Shown here in pieces: positions 40,601 through 53,718 of a stretch of 64,000 nucleotides of DNA. Source of the stretch: Watersipora subatra (lineage: Eukaryota > Bryozoa > Gymnolaemata > Cheilostomatida > Watersiporidae); NCBI RefSeq assembly GCF_963576615.1, contig NC_088708.1, positions 4,898,001-4,962,000 on the forward strand, written 5' to 3'. The notes below the pieces were generated by a model. The model was not told the DNA's origin, searched no databases, and saw only the letters and a program-made list of their open reading frames with translations. Each line of letters begins with the position of its first letter. The first letter of the stretch is position 1. Position numbers and translations under genes: made by a program.

Positions 40601-41654
40601 ATATAAATGCTCCAAAAATGTCCTACTTTTTGTTTGCCAAAGTATCCTTGTCATCATTTGTTTCTTCTCGAGATTGTAGCTGGAAAATCCTGTTCCCTAA
40701 AAATCATCTCTAAAGATTTGAGGAGTTTTTAAAAATACAGCTTCAGCCAGACAGATATGACACACTTTACATATATAATTAACATGAGCTGATACTATTG
40801 ATAATGGGTGTTAAAGTCCTATAAAATGCAACCTGTGTATGATGCTGCCGGGAGTTCATTTATTTTTAGTATAAATCTTTACCTAACATTGTTTCTACTT
40901 TCATTAAACTTTACTGTTGCATAAATCAATCTTGTACAGTAAGGAAGTGGCATGTATAAGACCACAATTTTTCTTATGCAAACTACAGAAGCACGGTCAA
41001 TAGCTTATTATACTGAGTAGACTGTGTAACTGGATTTCTTTTCATCTATTAGGGTTTCATTTTGTTAGAAATTTTAATATATAGCTTTTTCATACATTGA
41101 CACATGTTTAGTATCAGAGTATTTCATAATAGAATTAGTACATCAGTGTATAGTTTGCATGATTAGTTGACATTTCTTTAGCCTGTTGTCTATAGTATTT
41201 TGCAATTTACATACAGCACAGCAAGCTTCTTGTCATGCTATAATATGCCTGTAGTCTAGCTTACTGACACCTGAAAGGGAAAGAAGCTATGAAAATGAGT
41301 TATGAAATTCTATTTTTTAAACCAGGGATGGCAACCTAAACCATACATTCTTTTTTAGTGTAGTCTGGTTTTCGTCAGCAGCTGTTGTTAAAAATTCTAA
41401 GAGTAGGCAGTTTTTTTTTTGTCCACTATCACAAACCTAGTTCAGTTTTACGTAGTTTCTGTAAAAGCTTTTGAGTTTTGTAGCTTTGTGCACTACTGAA
41501 AATATTACAATAACTGATAGATATTAAAAGGAAGTTATGAAAGAGGCCGTACCTAAATCAAGGTCTAACGTAGAGTCGCCCATTTCATAACAGAATTAAA
41601 AGATCATATCTTGTCATCATGCTGTTATGACCTTGTAGCAGGGATCGCTAAACA
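37601..41654. other. intergenic, no gene seen
   Basis: AT-rich, with a short (TA)n run near 38391-38402. No exon, RNA gene or inverted element was recognised on either strand. Confidence 0.45.
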
Positions 41655-41890
41655 TATTATGGAAATGTTTACTTTTCTATTTCCATAAACAAATATTTCC
41701 AAAATTTTATGGAAATAGATATGGAAATTTTATTTTAAAAACATGGAAATGGAAATAATATGGAAATGAATTATGGAAATGTAATGGAAGTGGAAATAAA
41801 ATACGGAAATGTTATGGAAATGGAAATGAATTATGGAAATGTTATGGAAATAGAAACCAAATATGGAAATGTTATAGAAATGGAAATTGT
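41655..41890. repeat. short-unit repeat (ATGGAAATG-like)
   Basis: Irregular runs of ATGGAAATGTTATGGAAATG and GGAAATAG, purine-rich on the plus strand. Confidence 0.85.
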
Positions 41891-41910
41891 GACATACACG
41901 TAATCCCTGC

Positions 41911-42275
41911 CTTGTAGCTGCTATGACCTTGTAGCTGCTATGACCTTATAGCTGCTATGGCCTTGTAACTGCTATGACCTTGTAGTTGCTATGACCTTCT
42001 AGCTGCTATGACCTTGTAGCTGCTATGACCTTGTAGCTGCTATGACCTTGTAGCTGCTACGAACTTGTAGCTGCTATGACCTTGTAGCTGCTACGATCTC
42101 GTAGCTGCTATGACCTCGTAGCTGCTACGACCTCGTAGCTGCTACGACCTCGTAGCTGCTACGACCTCGTAGCTGCTACGACTTCGTAGCTGCTACGACT
42201 TCGTAGCTGCTACGACCTCGTAGCTGCTACGACCTCGTCGCTGCTACGACCTCGTAGCTGCTATGACCTTGTAGC
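41911..42275. repeat. 17-bp minisatellite with an internal sequence gradient
   Basis: About 21 copies of a 17-bp unit. Most of the first half reads TAGCTGCTATGACCTTG. The second half reads TAGCTGCTACGACCTCG, gaining two CG dinucleotides per unit, and the array ends with one ATGACC-type unit again. Confidence 0.95.
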
Positions 42276-45200
42276 CTTTTGGCTAAAAGTATTAACGTTT
42301 TTTATCCTTTCAAAAATAAAGTATTTGACACTGTACAACATATTGCAAATTAAATATGTATGAATCGTACTGAATCTGCTGCTGGTCATGTCATATTGAT
42401 CCAATGTGACAATTACGTATACCCCTTTAGCCATGCATTCCTTAGTTTGCTCTTTGATGATATTTCTTCGTAGTGAAAAAGCCTCAAGCATAACACCCTG
42501 CCCATCACTATGCTATGATAAATAACTATAATGTTATGGTATATACGCAGCTCACATTGCAAACAAATGGTTGGAAACTTTAGTTGGCTTCATCCAACAC
42601 AAACCGCTATGAGTAAAGGTATCTCTATTGGTCTTAAGTTGTTTAGTTTTGGCTTTTGCTACTAAATCTAAGAATTAAAACATTCTGCATTTTTGTGTGC
42701 TGGTGCTGCTTTTGTATATAGAACTTTTGGTGCTGCTTTTTGTATGTTCATGTAAGAGAAGCCGCCTAGGAGCCTAAATTAAGCTAAGTTTTTATCTAGT
42801 CCATGGATGGCTAAATAATTAGTTGGGAAACATTGGCTAAATAATTTGAGAAAACTGTTTCCTCTCGGTTTTGCTGTAAAATGTGTACTTCCATAACAAA
42901 GCGTCAATATTTATGCAACATTTTTATAGCACTTTTGCACGGTGATAGGTCAAGCTTTTGTTTATCAACAAGCTGCCTTTTGTAGAGTCACCTGCTTGCT
43001 TTTCTTCCGATTTATATATTTCTAAGTGTTGAACATACAGAAAATTTAGCAGTGATAAGTAACACTTTTATGGCTAAAAGAAAGGACTAATAATGCAGGT
43101 GTTAGAGGCCTTGATAATTCTATCGCAGCAATGGTTTTGAGCATACATCAACAATTACAATCTTGAAAAATATCCTTCCGTAATATATGTTATTCGAGTT
43201 GTTTTTGCAGTAAAATTTTTTAGTAAAATAAAAATGGCATGAGTAAGTACTAGCTAATTTGTTCAAAGCTGAAAATGATGTTTAAATTTACAATATAACT
43301 TATGCCAAGATAAATTTCAATATTCTTGTAATACTACTTGAGCATTTAAAGAATGTAAATGTAGCGTGAATCGTGTTTTAAAATTTTTTTGAAGTTAGCA
43401 AGCAAATGATGTAAGGCCAGACCATATATCTGAAATTATTGCACAAAATTATATGTACCTGCTCAAAATCGATGATTCACTTTTTGCAAAAATTCCAAAT
43501 TTGCAGGTTCCATTGGCCATGTTCGCATTACAACAAACTAGGTAATAATATCTATTGAGGATTTTCTGGAGATTCCTCGCAAAACAAAATAAATAATTTC
43601 GAAAAATTTATGACAATAGAAATCAAATTTTAAAAATGGATTCCGGAAAAATGGAAAATATTAACAATTGAGTAAAGATCAAGTTGTCCAAGTTAACAAG
43701 CATGTTTCAGCATTATTAAACCAGTTCTGAGGCTTATTTTACCTGCTGTGTTTCGTACTATGAAGGATGAATTTTTTTTGTGTGTACATGACGCCTGATT
43801 TAAATATTCCTTCTGGTTCACCTTTGGTTATCTATTTTATACTGCTATCTTTCCATCAACATGGACACATTACTTTAACACCTACACATTGCTCCTTCAC
43901 TCACTTATTGACATTCTCCGTTTATCTACTTACAATATTTAATAAGACTTCTACAACTCACCTTTGTCTTGCTCTAGTAGTCAATGTTTCACCAGTTGTC
44001 TTTCATGTCAAAAGACCAAAGATTCGCCAGCCATATACGCACACACGTTTTGTAAATATCCAGCTTACTGCACCACTTCCTTCTTAATAACTTAACCCCA
44101 CATGGTAGATGAAATGAAGGACATGTACGATGCGAATATGCCCGACACTATTATCTTCTGCTGAATATTGACACGTCAGACTAGTGCTATCAGTGTGACG
44201 CCAACCAGCCTGAGTGTAAATAAACAGTAGTTATGAAAGCAGCTTTACCCCAATTCAGCCACCCTCTATATTTTGTTTTGCAAGATGAGAAAGTGCTTCT
44301 AGCAAGCTGCTAGGAATATGACTATGAGCTATAGTAAATAATATGCGATCAAAGCTTTACATCTCTATGTGTGGAGTTAATTTGTTTTTAAATCTATTAA
44401 TATATTTATAATCTATTAACTACATTTATATTGAAGTGTTAGTAAGTAGAGGTTTTACTGAAAAGTGCAAACACTTCTCATAAACTTCTGCCTGAATGTG
44501 CTCTTTTCATCTCAATTTATTATAGAAGCTTAACAAACAAGCTTGTGCACCAATAGTTAGGTTTTATGTGAAGCTATAGAGCATCCCAGAGGTCCTTGAC
44601 ATTTGAAGTTTTTACACTAACAATGGGCCATATCAGCCTTTTACCAATGCCGCTAGAGAACACTAACTGTGTGCCAAAGGCACTAGTCTATAATAGACAA
44701 GTTATATGTATTCATTCCAATAGTCAATATAGTGACTAGGGGTCTGAGGTATAATCATACTACCATAGACATCTGCCATAGACATCCTGAGAGACCTGCA
44801 ATCACATCCTTTATCTCCAATCATCTATGAATACTAGTAATAGAGTTTTGGCCTATCCTTACTACATTTTCCATCAACTAAAGGAAGAAATAAGTGTCTA
44901 GAATTCTAGATAGTAAAATGTAGAACTTCATGATATGGCGGTTTAATTGTTTGGTGGCAATTTTGAAGGTGGACGATTTAAAAATTGCCACCAGTTAGAG
45001 AGATATAGCAATTGTGTAAACGATATAATCGTGTTATGGCGATTTATCTCACGTCTGACAATTCTCCGAATAAGTGATATTGGAACTAAAATGCACGGGC
45101 CTTCTAATCTTATAAGTTCATTCCATGGCCTTCCGCGCACATGGGCATTCATGAAGTGAATGTTTTTAATTACCACGAACACAAAGCAGTTTCCTTTTAA

Positions 45201-45794
45201 ATTAAAATATACAAATAAATATTAACAAAAATTTACAATTCTTTTTTTACATAATAATATCGCGATATATCGCAAATCGTCTATAAATATGCCATATATC
45301 GCGATTTGATATTGCAAATTTGCAATATTGAACCATCTGGTGATTTTTGCAAGTTGCAAAGCTCTAGTCTAACTACAGCGATGTAAACAATTTATTGACT
45401 CTAAGGTGTTAATGTTTGCCTTCAGCCTGTGAGTGACGCGAGACACTGATATATAATTAGGTACAAGATGAAGCTGTGAATCAATATACTCCTGTTATTA
45501 AAGGTCACGTATGCTGAGAGGTTTACACTGCTTGTTTGTCCTTGTGGGCCGTAACAACACCATTACACCATTTTCGCATGTAACAATTATAACATTACTT
45601 GAAGACTATTTTTTTAACAAAAGTTGTTTTAAAATAATGTAGAATTTTTGTTACATAATAGTTGTTACATCATGGTATGCTATTTATTATTTGCTTTGTT
45701 TGAAGGATTCATGCGTTTGCTCTAGTCAAGTGACTATTATCAGGACACAAATGTGTCTGTCTGTTCAACTTATATCTTTTATTGCAGCAGAAGA
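42276..45794. other. upstream flank of SUOX, no gene seen
   Basis: AT-rich. A 106-residue frame at 43767-44087 has no recognisable domain or splice context. A single MITE-like terminus lies at 44441-44460. At 44952-44992 GGTGGCAATTTT faces AAAATTGCCACC across a short loop, and 45255-45335 is full of TATCGCGATATATCGC-type palindromic words. Confidence 0.45.
44441..44460. mobile_element. isolated MITE terminus
   Basis: AGTAAGTAGAGGTTTTACTG is close to the right end of the TA-flanked MITE at 28024-28649 (GTAAGTAGAGGTTTCACTG). No matching left end was found nearby, so this is probably a decayed or truncated copy. Confidence 0.45.
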
Positions 45795-48700
45795 ATGATG
45801 AACCCAGGCGCTGTCAGTACTGTTAAAGGGATGCAGAAATTGTTAAAACACAGACAGCTCTCTCACATAGCGACCAAATTTGCTCCATTGTCATATTCGA
45901 TTCGACAAGAAAAGCTTTCGCTGTCATGCTCTAAAAAGCACAACTTTCGTTCTTGCTTGCACACGGAATCTACTCGTTTTCAGCATGGTGCGGGTTGGAG
46001 GCCTGCTCAAGCTTTTCTTGTTGGGACCGGCATTGTCGCAGCGACAGCAGCATGGTTGTGGTATAACCGACAGCAGGCAATGTGTAAACGCAAGGCTGAG
46101 GTGGAGCCAGGAGCCCCTATAGATAAACTACCGACTTATACCTCTGAGGATGTGAGCAAGCACAATAGCGCTGCCACAGGGATATGGGTAAGAATACATG
46201 ACTGGCCCGATGAGTTATTGTCTAGCAGCTATATTATTATAGTAGATGAACCAATAGAAATCGGCTGTCATACTGTCTTGGATCACAGCTGAATTCAGCA
46301 CGTGATACAAGACAGTACTTATCTGTGTAAACTGTTTACTATTTACATATTTGTGAGATGTTGGATGGATCATGTAACGATTTTGTGGAGCCTGTTTTTG
46401 GGCTATTGCTCTCAACTAGTCGATTAGTCTACTCTCCTCGTATTAACACAATTCATGTTGTTGCTGCGGATAGGCTATGACATAGAGCGTGATTTCTGCA
46501 ACAACCTATACCCAAATAGACTGAGGTACAGCTGTATAATTTATGTTGCTATACTAAGTAAAGCTTGGCCCGTTCTCTCTCAAGACTTTAATGCAAGTAG
46601 AATTAGTTTTAACTTATAATAAAGTTTATGATAACTTAAGTCTTGGCTATCTTTTATGTCTGAAGTGTTGTGGGTGTCTCCAGGTGACATACAAGAATGG
46701 AGTGTATGACGTCTCAGAGTTCGTTTCGGAACATCCAGGTGGAGATAAAATATTGCTCGCTGCCGGTCGCTCTGTCGAGCCTTACTTTGAACTCTACGGT
46801 ATCCACAAAACAAGAGAGGTCATGGAGATGGTGGAGGTACGTTTGAGTGCCGGAGTGTTGGCTTTATTAGCGTTTACAAATGTTCAGTTGTGACTATAGA
46901 GGTCTCAGCAAACTAGAGATCTCAACAGACTGTAGAGGTCTCAGCAGACTAGAGGTCTCAGCAGACTATTGAGGTCTCAGCAGACTATAGAGGTTTCAGG
47001 AGACTGTAGAGGTCATTAAATAACTATGATAAATTCTAATATTTCTAAATTTCAAGGATATTTTTTCTCAAGAATATTATATCTAGATAACAAAATTTGG
47101 TGATGCACAGCAAATAGAGATAAACTATTCATAAATCTAGCTAATTAGAATTTGATAGCCAGTTTAAATTATTCTTAAAAGACATTATTGTTGACCTGAC
47201 CTAATAGGATGATGTTGGACCTTCCTTGAAAACATTAAGATTTATTACTCGTTTCCCTCATCAATTCTCTAACAAGAAAATGAAGGAGAGAGACAACTCT
47301 TAATTTCAAGTTTGTACTGTTGTGAACATGAATTAGGCATGAAGGCTAGAAATAGATGCACACTGTACATTGCAGGCACTCCGCATAGGTAACGTGTTTG
47401 ACATGAAGCCTGTCAAAATAAAGGATGCATATGTGAATGATCCAGAGCGTAGCGTGGCGCTAATAGTCAACTCGGAAAAACCTTACAATGCTGAGCCTCC
47501 TCTTCAACTTCTCACTGACTCTTTCATCACTCCCAACCCTATATTTTATGTGCGTAATCACCTGCCTGTACCTGTCGTCGACAAGAAGATGCTCGATGGT
47601 TACCAACTGGATGCACATATTGACAAGTCAGGTAGCTATGAATAGTAGCTGAACAGTTCATATACTCGTGAAGTGCTTTCTGTTTGCCGATTTTTTAAAT
47701 CTATTTCAAAGGTTTCAGATTAAAATATTCAGAATGCATTTCAAATGTTTATAGCCGTAAGTCTTGTCTGAGTGCACTTACACTTACTACTAACATAAGT
47801 GTAAATATACTTGATGCTACAGATCCTAAGCTTTACTAGCACTGCGTACAAGCCTAAACATTTACAGTAATCAAAAGTTTAACCTTTTAATCAAATGCAC
47901 GGTTATGCTATCACGGCTCCACACAATAAGATTTATCATACCACAGGAAGATAACTCCTATATTCCACAGTATCCGTTATTGCTAGTTTTTTGACACAAC
48001 TATTGCATAGTTATTTGACCAGAAACTTAGAAGACTTTACTCTAAAACTTTTCAATTTGAGACATATTGGTAGCTCAATGTTTGTGACTTGACGTGCAGG
48101 TGCATGTTTGCCATGAATATGTTCAGGGAAAGGTTCAAGCCATATCAAACCCCTGCATATAAGGGATATAAAGAAGCTACCCAAATATAGCATTACAGCC
48201 ACAATGCAGTGCGCTGGTAATCGCAGGAAAGAAATGTCTAAAGTTAAGGAGGTGAAGGGACTGTCCTGGAACTGCGGATCCATCAGTACTGCTACTTGGA
48301 CTGGTAATAGCCTTTGTTCCGCGTTGCTGCTTTATAGACTAAATCATGTTATATGGTATTGAGTTTAAATCAAAATTAACCGTGTTTTTTTTTCTTTTTC
48401 TTGCACACTTGCATTTAATTATTTGTATGAGATTTGTAAGGTAAGAGCCGCCTTCAACCGGAACAAATGTTCAAAAAGGATTATTCTTCTAATGGCTTTA
48501 TATAAAATGACCTCTCTGTAAGGAAGACAACTCTCTACAGTCACTAAAACATTGTTTGAAGAACATGACTATGTTCACATTACATGATTAACTGCTGAGT
48601 ATGTTTATAGTAGCAAGTCATGTCTGTGTGTACTCACACTCGCTAGTAAACAATCAGGAGATGACAACTCCTGTAGGTGTACAAGCTTTGGGGAATAAAT

Positions 48701-51700
48701 AAAGGTTGCCGAGTTTAATTTGCACGTAGTGGTTACAAATATATAGCCCTTTATTGAATAAGTTGTCTGCTATTCCTAACTTATAGGAGCGAGATTGATA
48801 GATGTCCTAAAAGCTATGGGATTTAAAGAGGAAGACTTGGCAGCCAAGTATGTACAGTTTGAAGGTTTGGACATAGATCCTTCAGGCACCCCGTATGGTG
48901 CCTCTGTAGCCTCTGAAATGGCCCTTGACCCTAACAAGTCTGTCATCATAGCTTACGAGATGAACGGTAAGACTCCTGCATGCATAAGTGAAGCTTCCAG
49001 AAGCCATGAAGTTTTGTTTTAGTATCGTTCGTTTGTTACTGGAACACAAAGCTACGTATAAGTAACAAAGCTACGTATAAGTAACAAAGCTACGTTTAAG
49101 TAACAAAGCTATGTATGAGTAACAAAGTTACTTATAAGTAACAAAGCTACATATAAGTAACAAAGGGCTAATAAAGAACTTTCTTGTTTTTATTTCAGTT
49201 TTTGTGTTTTTTGTTACATATGTTTGAAACTTTAGGACAATAGTTGTGAGCAGGTAGAGCATGTGTTCAGGAAAAGTACTCATTGCTTTGTGCACTTTGT
49301 TTTGTAGGGGATACTTCGCAGTGAGCTCAGGTGCTCTGAATAGATGGAAGTGTCATAATTTGACAAAATCATTGCTATCTTTTCTCCCAGTTTATATTAA
49401 TCACAGCTATAAATCTGTCACATTACTAGCGTCACATCTTACTAGTAATTGGTGCTAATTCTTTGTTTGGAAACTGCACATCTTATACATAGTATTTAAA
49501 CCCAGTTAACCAATAGCGAGACTAAATAACACCCCCGCCCCCTTACTCTTTACCCCTCCCCCCTTACTCTCTACACGTCCTTAATCCGAGTTGCAGCAGG
49601 TAATTATCAGAAAAATCAGGGTAGTAACCTCTGATCAACAAGTTGCGGTAAAAAGCTTGTGTTTCTTTCTAGGGGTGCCTATACCGGAGGACCATGGTTT
49701 TCCCCTAAGGGTGGTGCTGCCGGGAGTGGTGAGTGCACGAAGTGTGAAGTGGCTGAAAAGAATTGTACTGAGCGATGAAGAATCAGTGAGCCACTGGCAG
49801 AGGAGAGACTACAAGTGCTTTAACCCTAGCATTGACTTTTCTTCTTGTGACTTTGGTAACTCTCATCACCCTGCTATGCTGTACCAGCAACTTAAGAGTA
49901 CTACGACTCTATGTCAGCACCTTTAGGACTCTATGTCAGCACCTTTAGGACTCTATGTCAGCACCTTTAGGACTCTATGTCAGCACCTTTAGGATTTTAT
50001 GTCAGCACCTTTAGGACTCGATGTCAGCACCTTTAGCACTCTATGTCAGCACCTCTAGGACTCTGTGTCAGCACCTCTAGGACTCTATGTCAGCACCTTT
50101 AAGACTCTATGTCAGCACCTTTAGGACTCTATGTCAGCACCTTTGGGACTCTATGTCAGCACCTTTAGGACTCTATGTCAGCACCTTTAGGACTCTATGT
50201 CAGCACCTTCAGCACTTTATGTCAGCACCTTTAAGACTCTATGCCAGCACCTTTAGGACTTTATGTCAGCACCTTTAGGACTCTATGTCAGCACCTTTAG
50301 GACTCTATGTCAGCACTCTTATGACTCTATGTCAGCACCTTTAAGACTTTATGTCAGCACCTTTAGGACTCTATGTCAGCACCTTTAGGACTCTATGTCA
50401 GCACTCTTATGACTCTATGTCAGCACCTTTAAGACTCTATGTCAGCACCTTTAGGACTCTATGTCAGCACCTTTAAGGTTTTATGTCAGCACCTTTAGGA
50501 CTCTATGTCAGCCCCTTTAGGACTCTATGTCAGAACCTTTAGGACTCTATGTCAGCACCTTTAGGACTCTATGTCAGCACCTTTAGGACTATGTCAGCGC
50601 CTTTAGGACTCTACATCAGCACTTTTAGCACTCTACATCAGCACCTTTAGGACTCTATGTCAGCACATTTAGCACTCTATGTCAGCATCCTTAGGACTCT
50701 ATGTCAGCACCTTTAGGACTCTATTTCAGCACCCTTAGGATTCTATGTCAGCACCTTTAGGTCTCTATATCAGCACCTTTACACAGATGATTACATGCCT
50801 CTAATAACTGCTATTTCTCATCTCATGACATTGAGACAAGACTACACTGGTCGTTTGTTACCATTATAGTGCCGTTGTCATATTTTTACTACTTTGAATC
50901 AAATGATTATTATTCTTACTATTACCCTGGCAGTTTATCGAGCCGTGAGAGATTCTCAGGTGTAATAACTATGTGCCCAGTTATTCTGAAAGTTTTGTGG
51001 GTTGTCGATTGGTGCAGCTGCTAGAGGCAGCACCAAGCTGGTTAGCTGCCATGCAGCTCTGGCAGCATGACCACATAGGTATTATTTACCTCCCTACAAT
51101 AGTTTCATGTGTAAAAGTTGCGGCTACATTCTCACTTCAAGAGATGTTTTATAAACTTCACAGTAATATTCTGTGTCTGAGAGGACTTGTCTGTGTGAGT
51201 ACTACACGTAGTTAATAGAATAGGTACTAGGAGGTCTTGTTTCTATTACAGTACAAATAGTAACCATAGACAGAACTATGACTTACAGTTGACCATATGA
51301 CCATATAGTAATGGTCAGCTCATATGAGGACATTCTATTGCTCCTCACTAGCCCCATGCAATAACGCATGTAGAAATATTCATGATCGGGGTTTATTTAT
51401 GCTTCGAGTTGCTTAAAATTTTAGCCTATACGTACTTTGTATTTGCAGAGCTTTACACATTTTTCCTATTGCGTCTCACTAATATTATTTGTAGACTTAT
51501 CGGAAGCCATCATAGAAACACCCGTCCAGTCTGCCATCTCACAGCCAGCTGAAGGTGCAGTTATTAGCGAAGAGGATGAATATGTTACCGTTAAGGGTTA
51601 TGCCTTCAGCGGAGGAGGCCGTGGGATTTTCAGAGTTGATGTCTCCTTGGATGGAGGAAAGACCTGGTGTAACCCTGAGCTAGACAACAATGGTAATGTC

Positions 51701-52109
51701 CTTTTCCACTTTTGTTAACAACCAACCAGCAATAGCACTAGCAGACATTGTAGAAATAGTTATTTGAGTGCTTTTCGAGTGCTTTTTGAGTGCTTTGAGC
51801 TCTATCGATTGTGAAGTTATCTGCCTTCGCGTTAATCCAACATTGAAATTATCTTCAAGTCAAGATAAGCGCATAAGATAAATCTTTTGTCATTTAATGT
51901 TTCTAGGCCAAAGTCCATACAAGTCATGGGCATGGACATTGTGGGAAACAACAGTACCCATTCCTCATGGTCACAACGGAAAACTGGATATAATTTGTAA
52001 AGCTATTGACAGCTCACACAATGTGCAACCTGAAAATGTGGAGGGCATCTGGAACCTGAGAGGGCTACTCAATAACTCTTGGCATAGAATATCAGTGAAT
52101 GTGGAATGA
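45795..52109 (+). CDS. SUOX: sulfite oxidase, mitochondrial
   Basis: Oxidises sulfite to sulfate in the mitochondrial intermembrane space and passes electrons to cytochrome c. Exons: 45795-46187, 46684-46836, 47376-47631, 48127-48303, 48787-48966, 49673-49855, 51495-51692, 51907-52109. The total is 1743 nt, or 580 residues, against about 545 in human. Order: basic mitochondrial presequence; hydrophobic segment (about 72-90); cytochrome b5 domain with HPGG (His148) and LYGIH (His172) as haem ligands; molybdopterin domain with [15 protein letters not shown] and the Mo-binding cysteine in TMQCAGNRR (Cys296); then [22 protein letters not shown]; and the dimerisation domain ([35 protein letters not shown]). 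ATG at 45795 is the first in-frame Met after a likely splice acceptor (TTGCAGCAG). An upstream in-frame ATG at 45753 would lie in the intron. Introns hold three minisatellites. Confidence 0.96.
46896..47012. repeat. about 20-bp minisatellite in SUOX intron 2
   Basis: Six copies of a unit like GAGGTCTCAGCAGACTATA, with small length changes, starting about 60 bp after the exon 46684-46836 donor. Confidence 0.88.
49045..49168. repeat. 19-bp minisatellite in SUOX intron 5
   Basis: About six and a half copies of TAACAAAGCTACGTATAAG, with scattered substitutions, about 80 bp after the exon 48787-48966 donor. Confidence 0.92.
49906..50785. repeat. 22-bp minisatellite of about 40 copies in SUOX intron 6
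   Basis: Long array of a 22-bp unit containing TATGTCAGCACCTTTAGGAC. It starts only about 50 bp after the exon 49673-49855 donor and fills more than half of the intron. A three-unit variant block containing CACTCTTATGAC recurs, showing segmental duplication inside the array. The short open frames are artefacts. Confidence 0.96.
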
Positions 52110-53182
52110 CAGCCATTTCAACATTTATTATTTGAGACCTTTAGAAACATCTACTTGAGGATCATTTCTAAATTTTAATAATTTTTTTGTCATTTTCCAT
52201 TTTGCAATTTTGACATCACTCAACCTACACAATTCCTTGATCATACAACTTTTTTTAATGATTTGCTCTTCTTCATTGTGATTGAACTTGGCTGGGGTTT
52301 TTCTGAAATATCATAGTTTAGCTAGCAATTGCTTACTAATTAGAACAGCATAAAATTAGGTGGAATGGTTAATTTCCTCTATATTGTTTGACTGCTATTC
52401 ACAATATCAATACAATTGTAGAAGAATTGTTGATACAAAATAATAGATGTTACAAGTATGACTATGGTATTGAGTATTCTGAATGAGTTTTATCACAGAT
52501 TCTCATGAATGTACATAGATTTCTGGTGTAGAAGTACAACTTTAGAAGTTGTACTTCACATGTCTATGTGATGTTTGCCCACAACATTCACCATCATCTT
52601 TGAACAGCTGCAAAATGGCTTTGCAAAAGTTATAAAAGGAATGTACAGTTTCAAAAGTTAAAACTAAAAACTATATTGCAAGTTTGATGTCTAATCCATA
52701 GATTGCTATAGATTCCACTTGCTAGCCTCAGTATAGGCTGCACATGTATCTCAAAATTGCTTGGAAAATCCTAGTTACTCCTACCGCACCGAGTTCAATT
52801 CTTGACACCTGCTAATAATAACACTTTTCTGATAATATAAATATCATAAATGTATACTTGATATTCCGGTGATTGAAGGATATTGCATTATTGAGGAATT
52901 CGCTCATTCCTCAAACTAGTTGAACAACCATACTATTCTTGACAAAGGCAGGGAGTTGAACGTCACATTTTCAGTCTCACGGCCCACATCTGGCCTTCAG
53001 TGAGTGCAATAGTTGGCTGCAGCTAGCCCGTACTTCACTTTGCATTGCAGACAAGTTGTATTAGGTGGGCGAGCAAAAGGATTGAAGTTTCCTATGCTAT
53101 AAAATATAAAGTAGGTATAGATGATATTGCTCTATCATGAAGTAGCATACAAAATTTCCAAACTGAAACATACAGTATTAGA
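52110..53182. other. downstream flank of SUOX, no gene seen
   Basis: AT-rich 3' flank, probably with the SUOX 3' UTR at its start. A short inverted repeat (GAAGTACAACTTTAGAAGTTG at about 52530-52550 is partly self-complementary) and a weak B-box-like word near 52790 are the only structures noticed. Confidence 0.45.
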
Positions 53183-53718
53183 GGGGGTCCTACCACACAA
53201 AGCTGTCGTCAGAATAGTCACTTTTAAAATCACTGTCGTCACTTTTAAAATCACTGTCGTCACTTTTAAAATCACTGTCACCTTTTTCAAATTGGTAACC
53301 AAAACAACCTCTTTCTTCACATTCGTTATTTTAATACAAATATCTATACTGGTGGCACTGGGTTGCGTTAAAAATCTGAAACTCGCTCAGTTTGAACTTC
53401 TGCTAACCAAAAGCATGGCTCAACCAGCGACCTTCACAAACATATTAGTGATGTTTGGGAGCGTTGCTGATTACTCCGCGAAGAGTGACAGCCGTCTTAG
53501 GTTTTTAGAGCTATATTTCTTGTACTGAAAATAGACCGAGATTGCCTTTAATAATCACTGTCAGTCACAGACTTGGAAACTGATTTGCTGTCAATGTCGT
53601 GGCATTTCATTGCTTTAATTATTTGGCAGTCTATAAATGCTGGGCCAGATGCTTCAAACCAAAACTAGTGAAGTTTTGGTTGACCGTGGTGATTTATGAA
53701 CAAATAATAAGTTAGTAA

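Noticed and set aside
43767-44087. 106-residue open frame
   Set aside because: No domain, no homologue I recognise, and no splice context. AT-rich sequence often gives such frames.
45255-45340. Palindromic TATCGCGATATATCGC-type words as a separate element
   Set aside because: They resemble a MITE interior, but no matching ends or target duplication could be found.
52780-52830. Possible SINE remnant near GAGTTCAATTCTTG
   Set aside because: A single short resemblance to a B box, with no head, body or ends.
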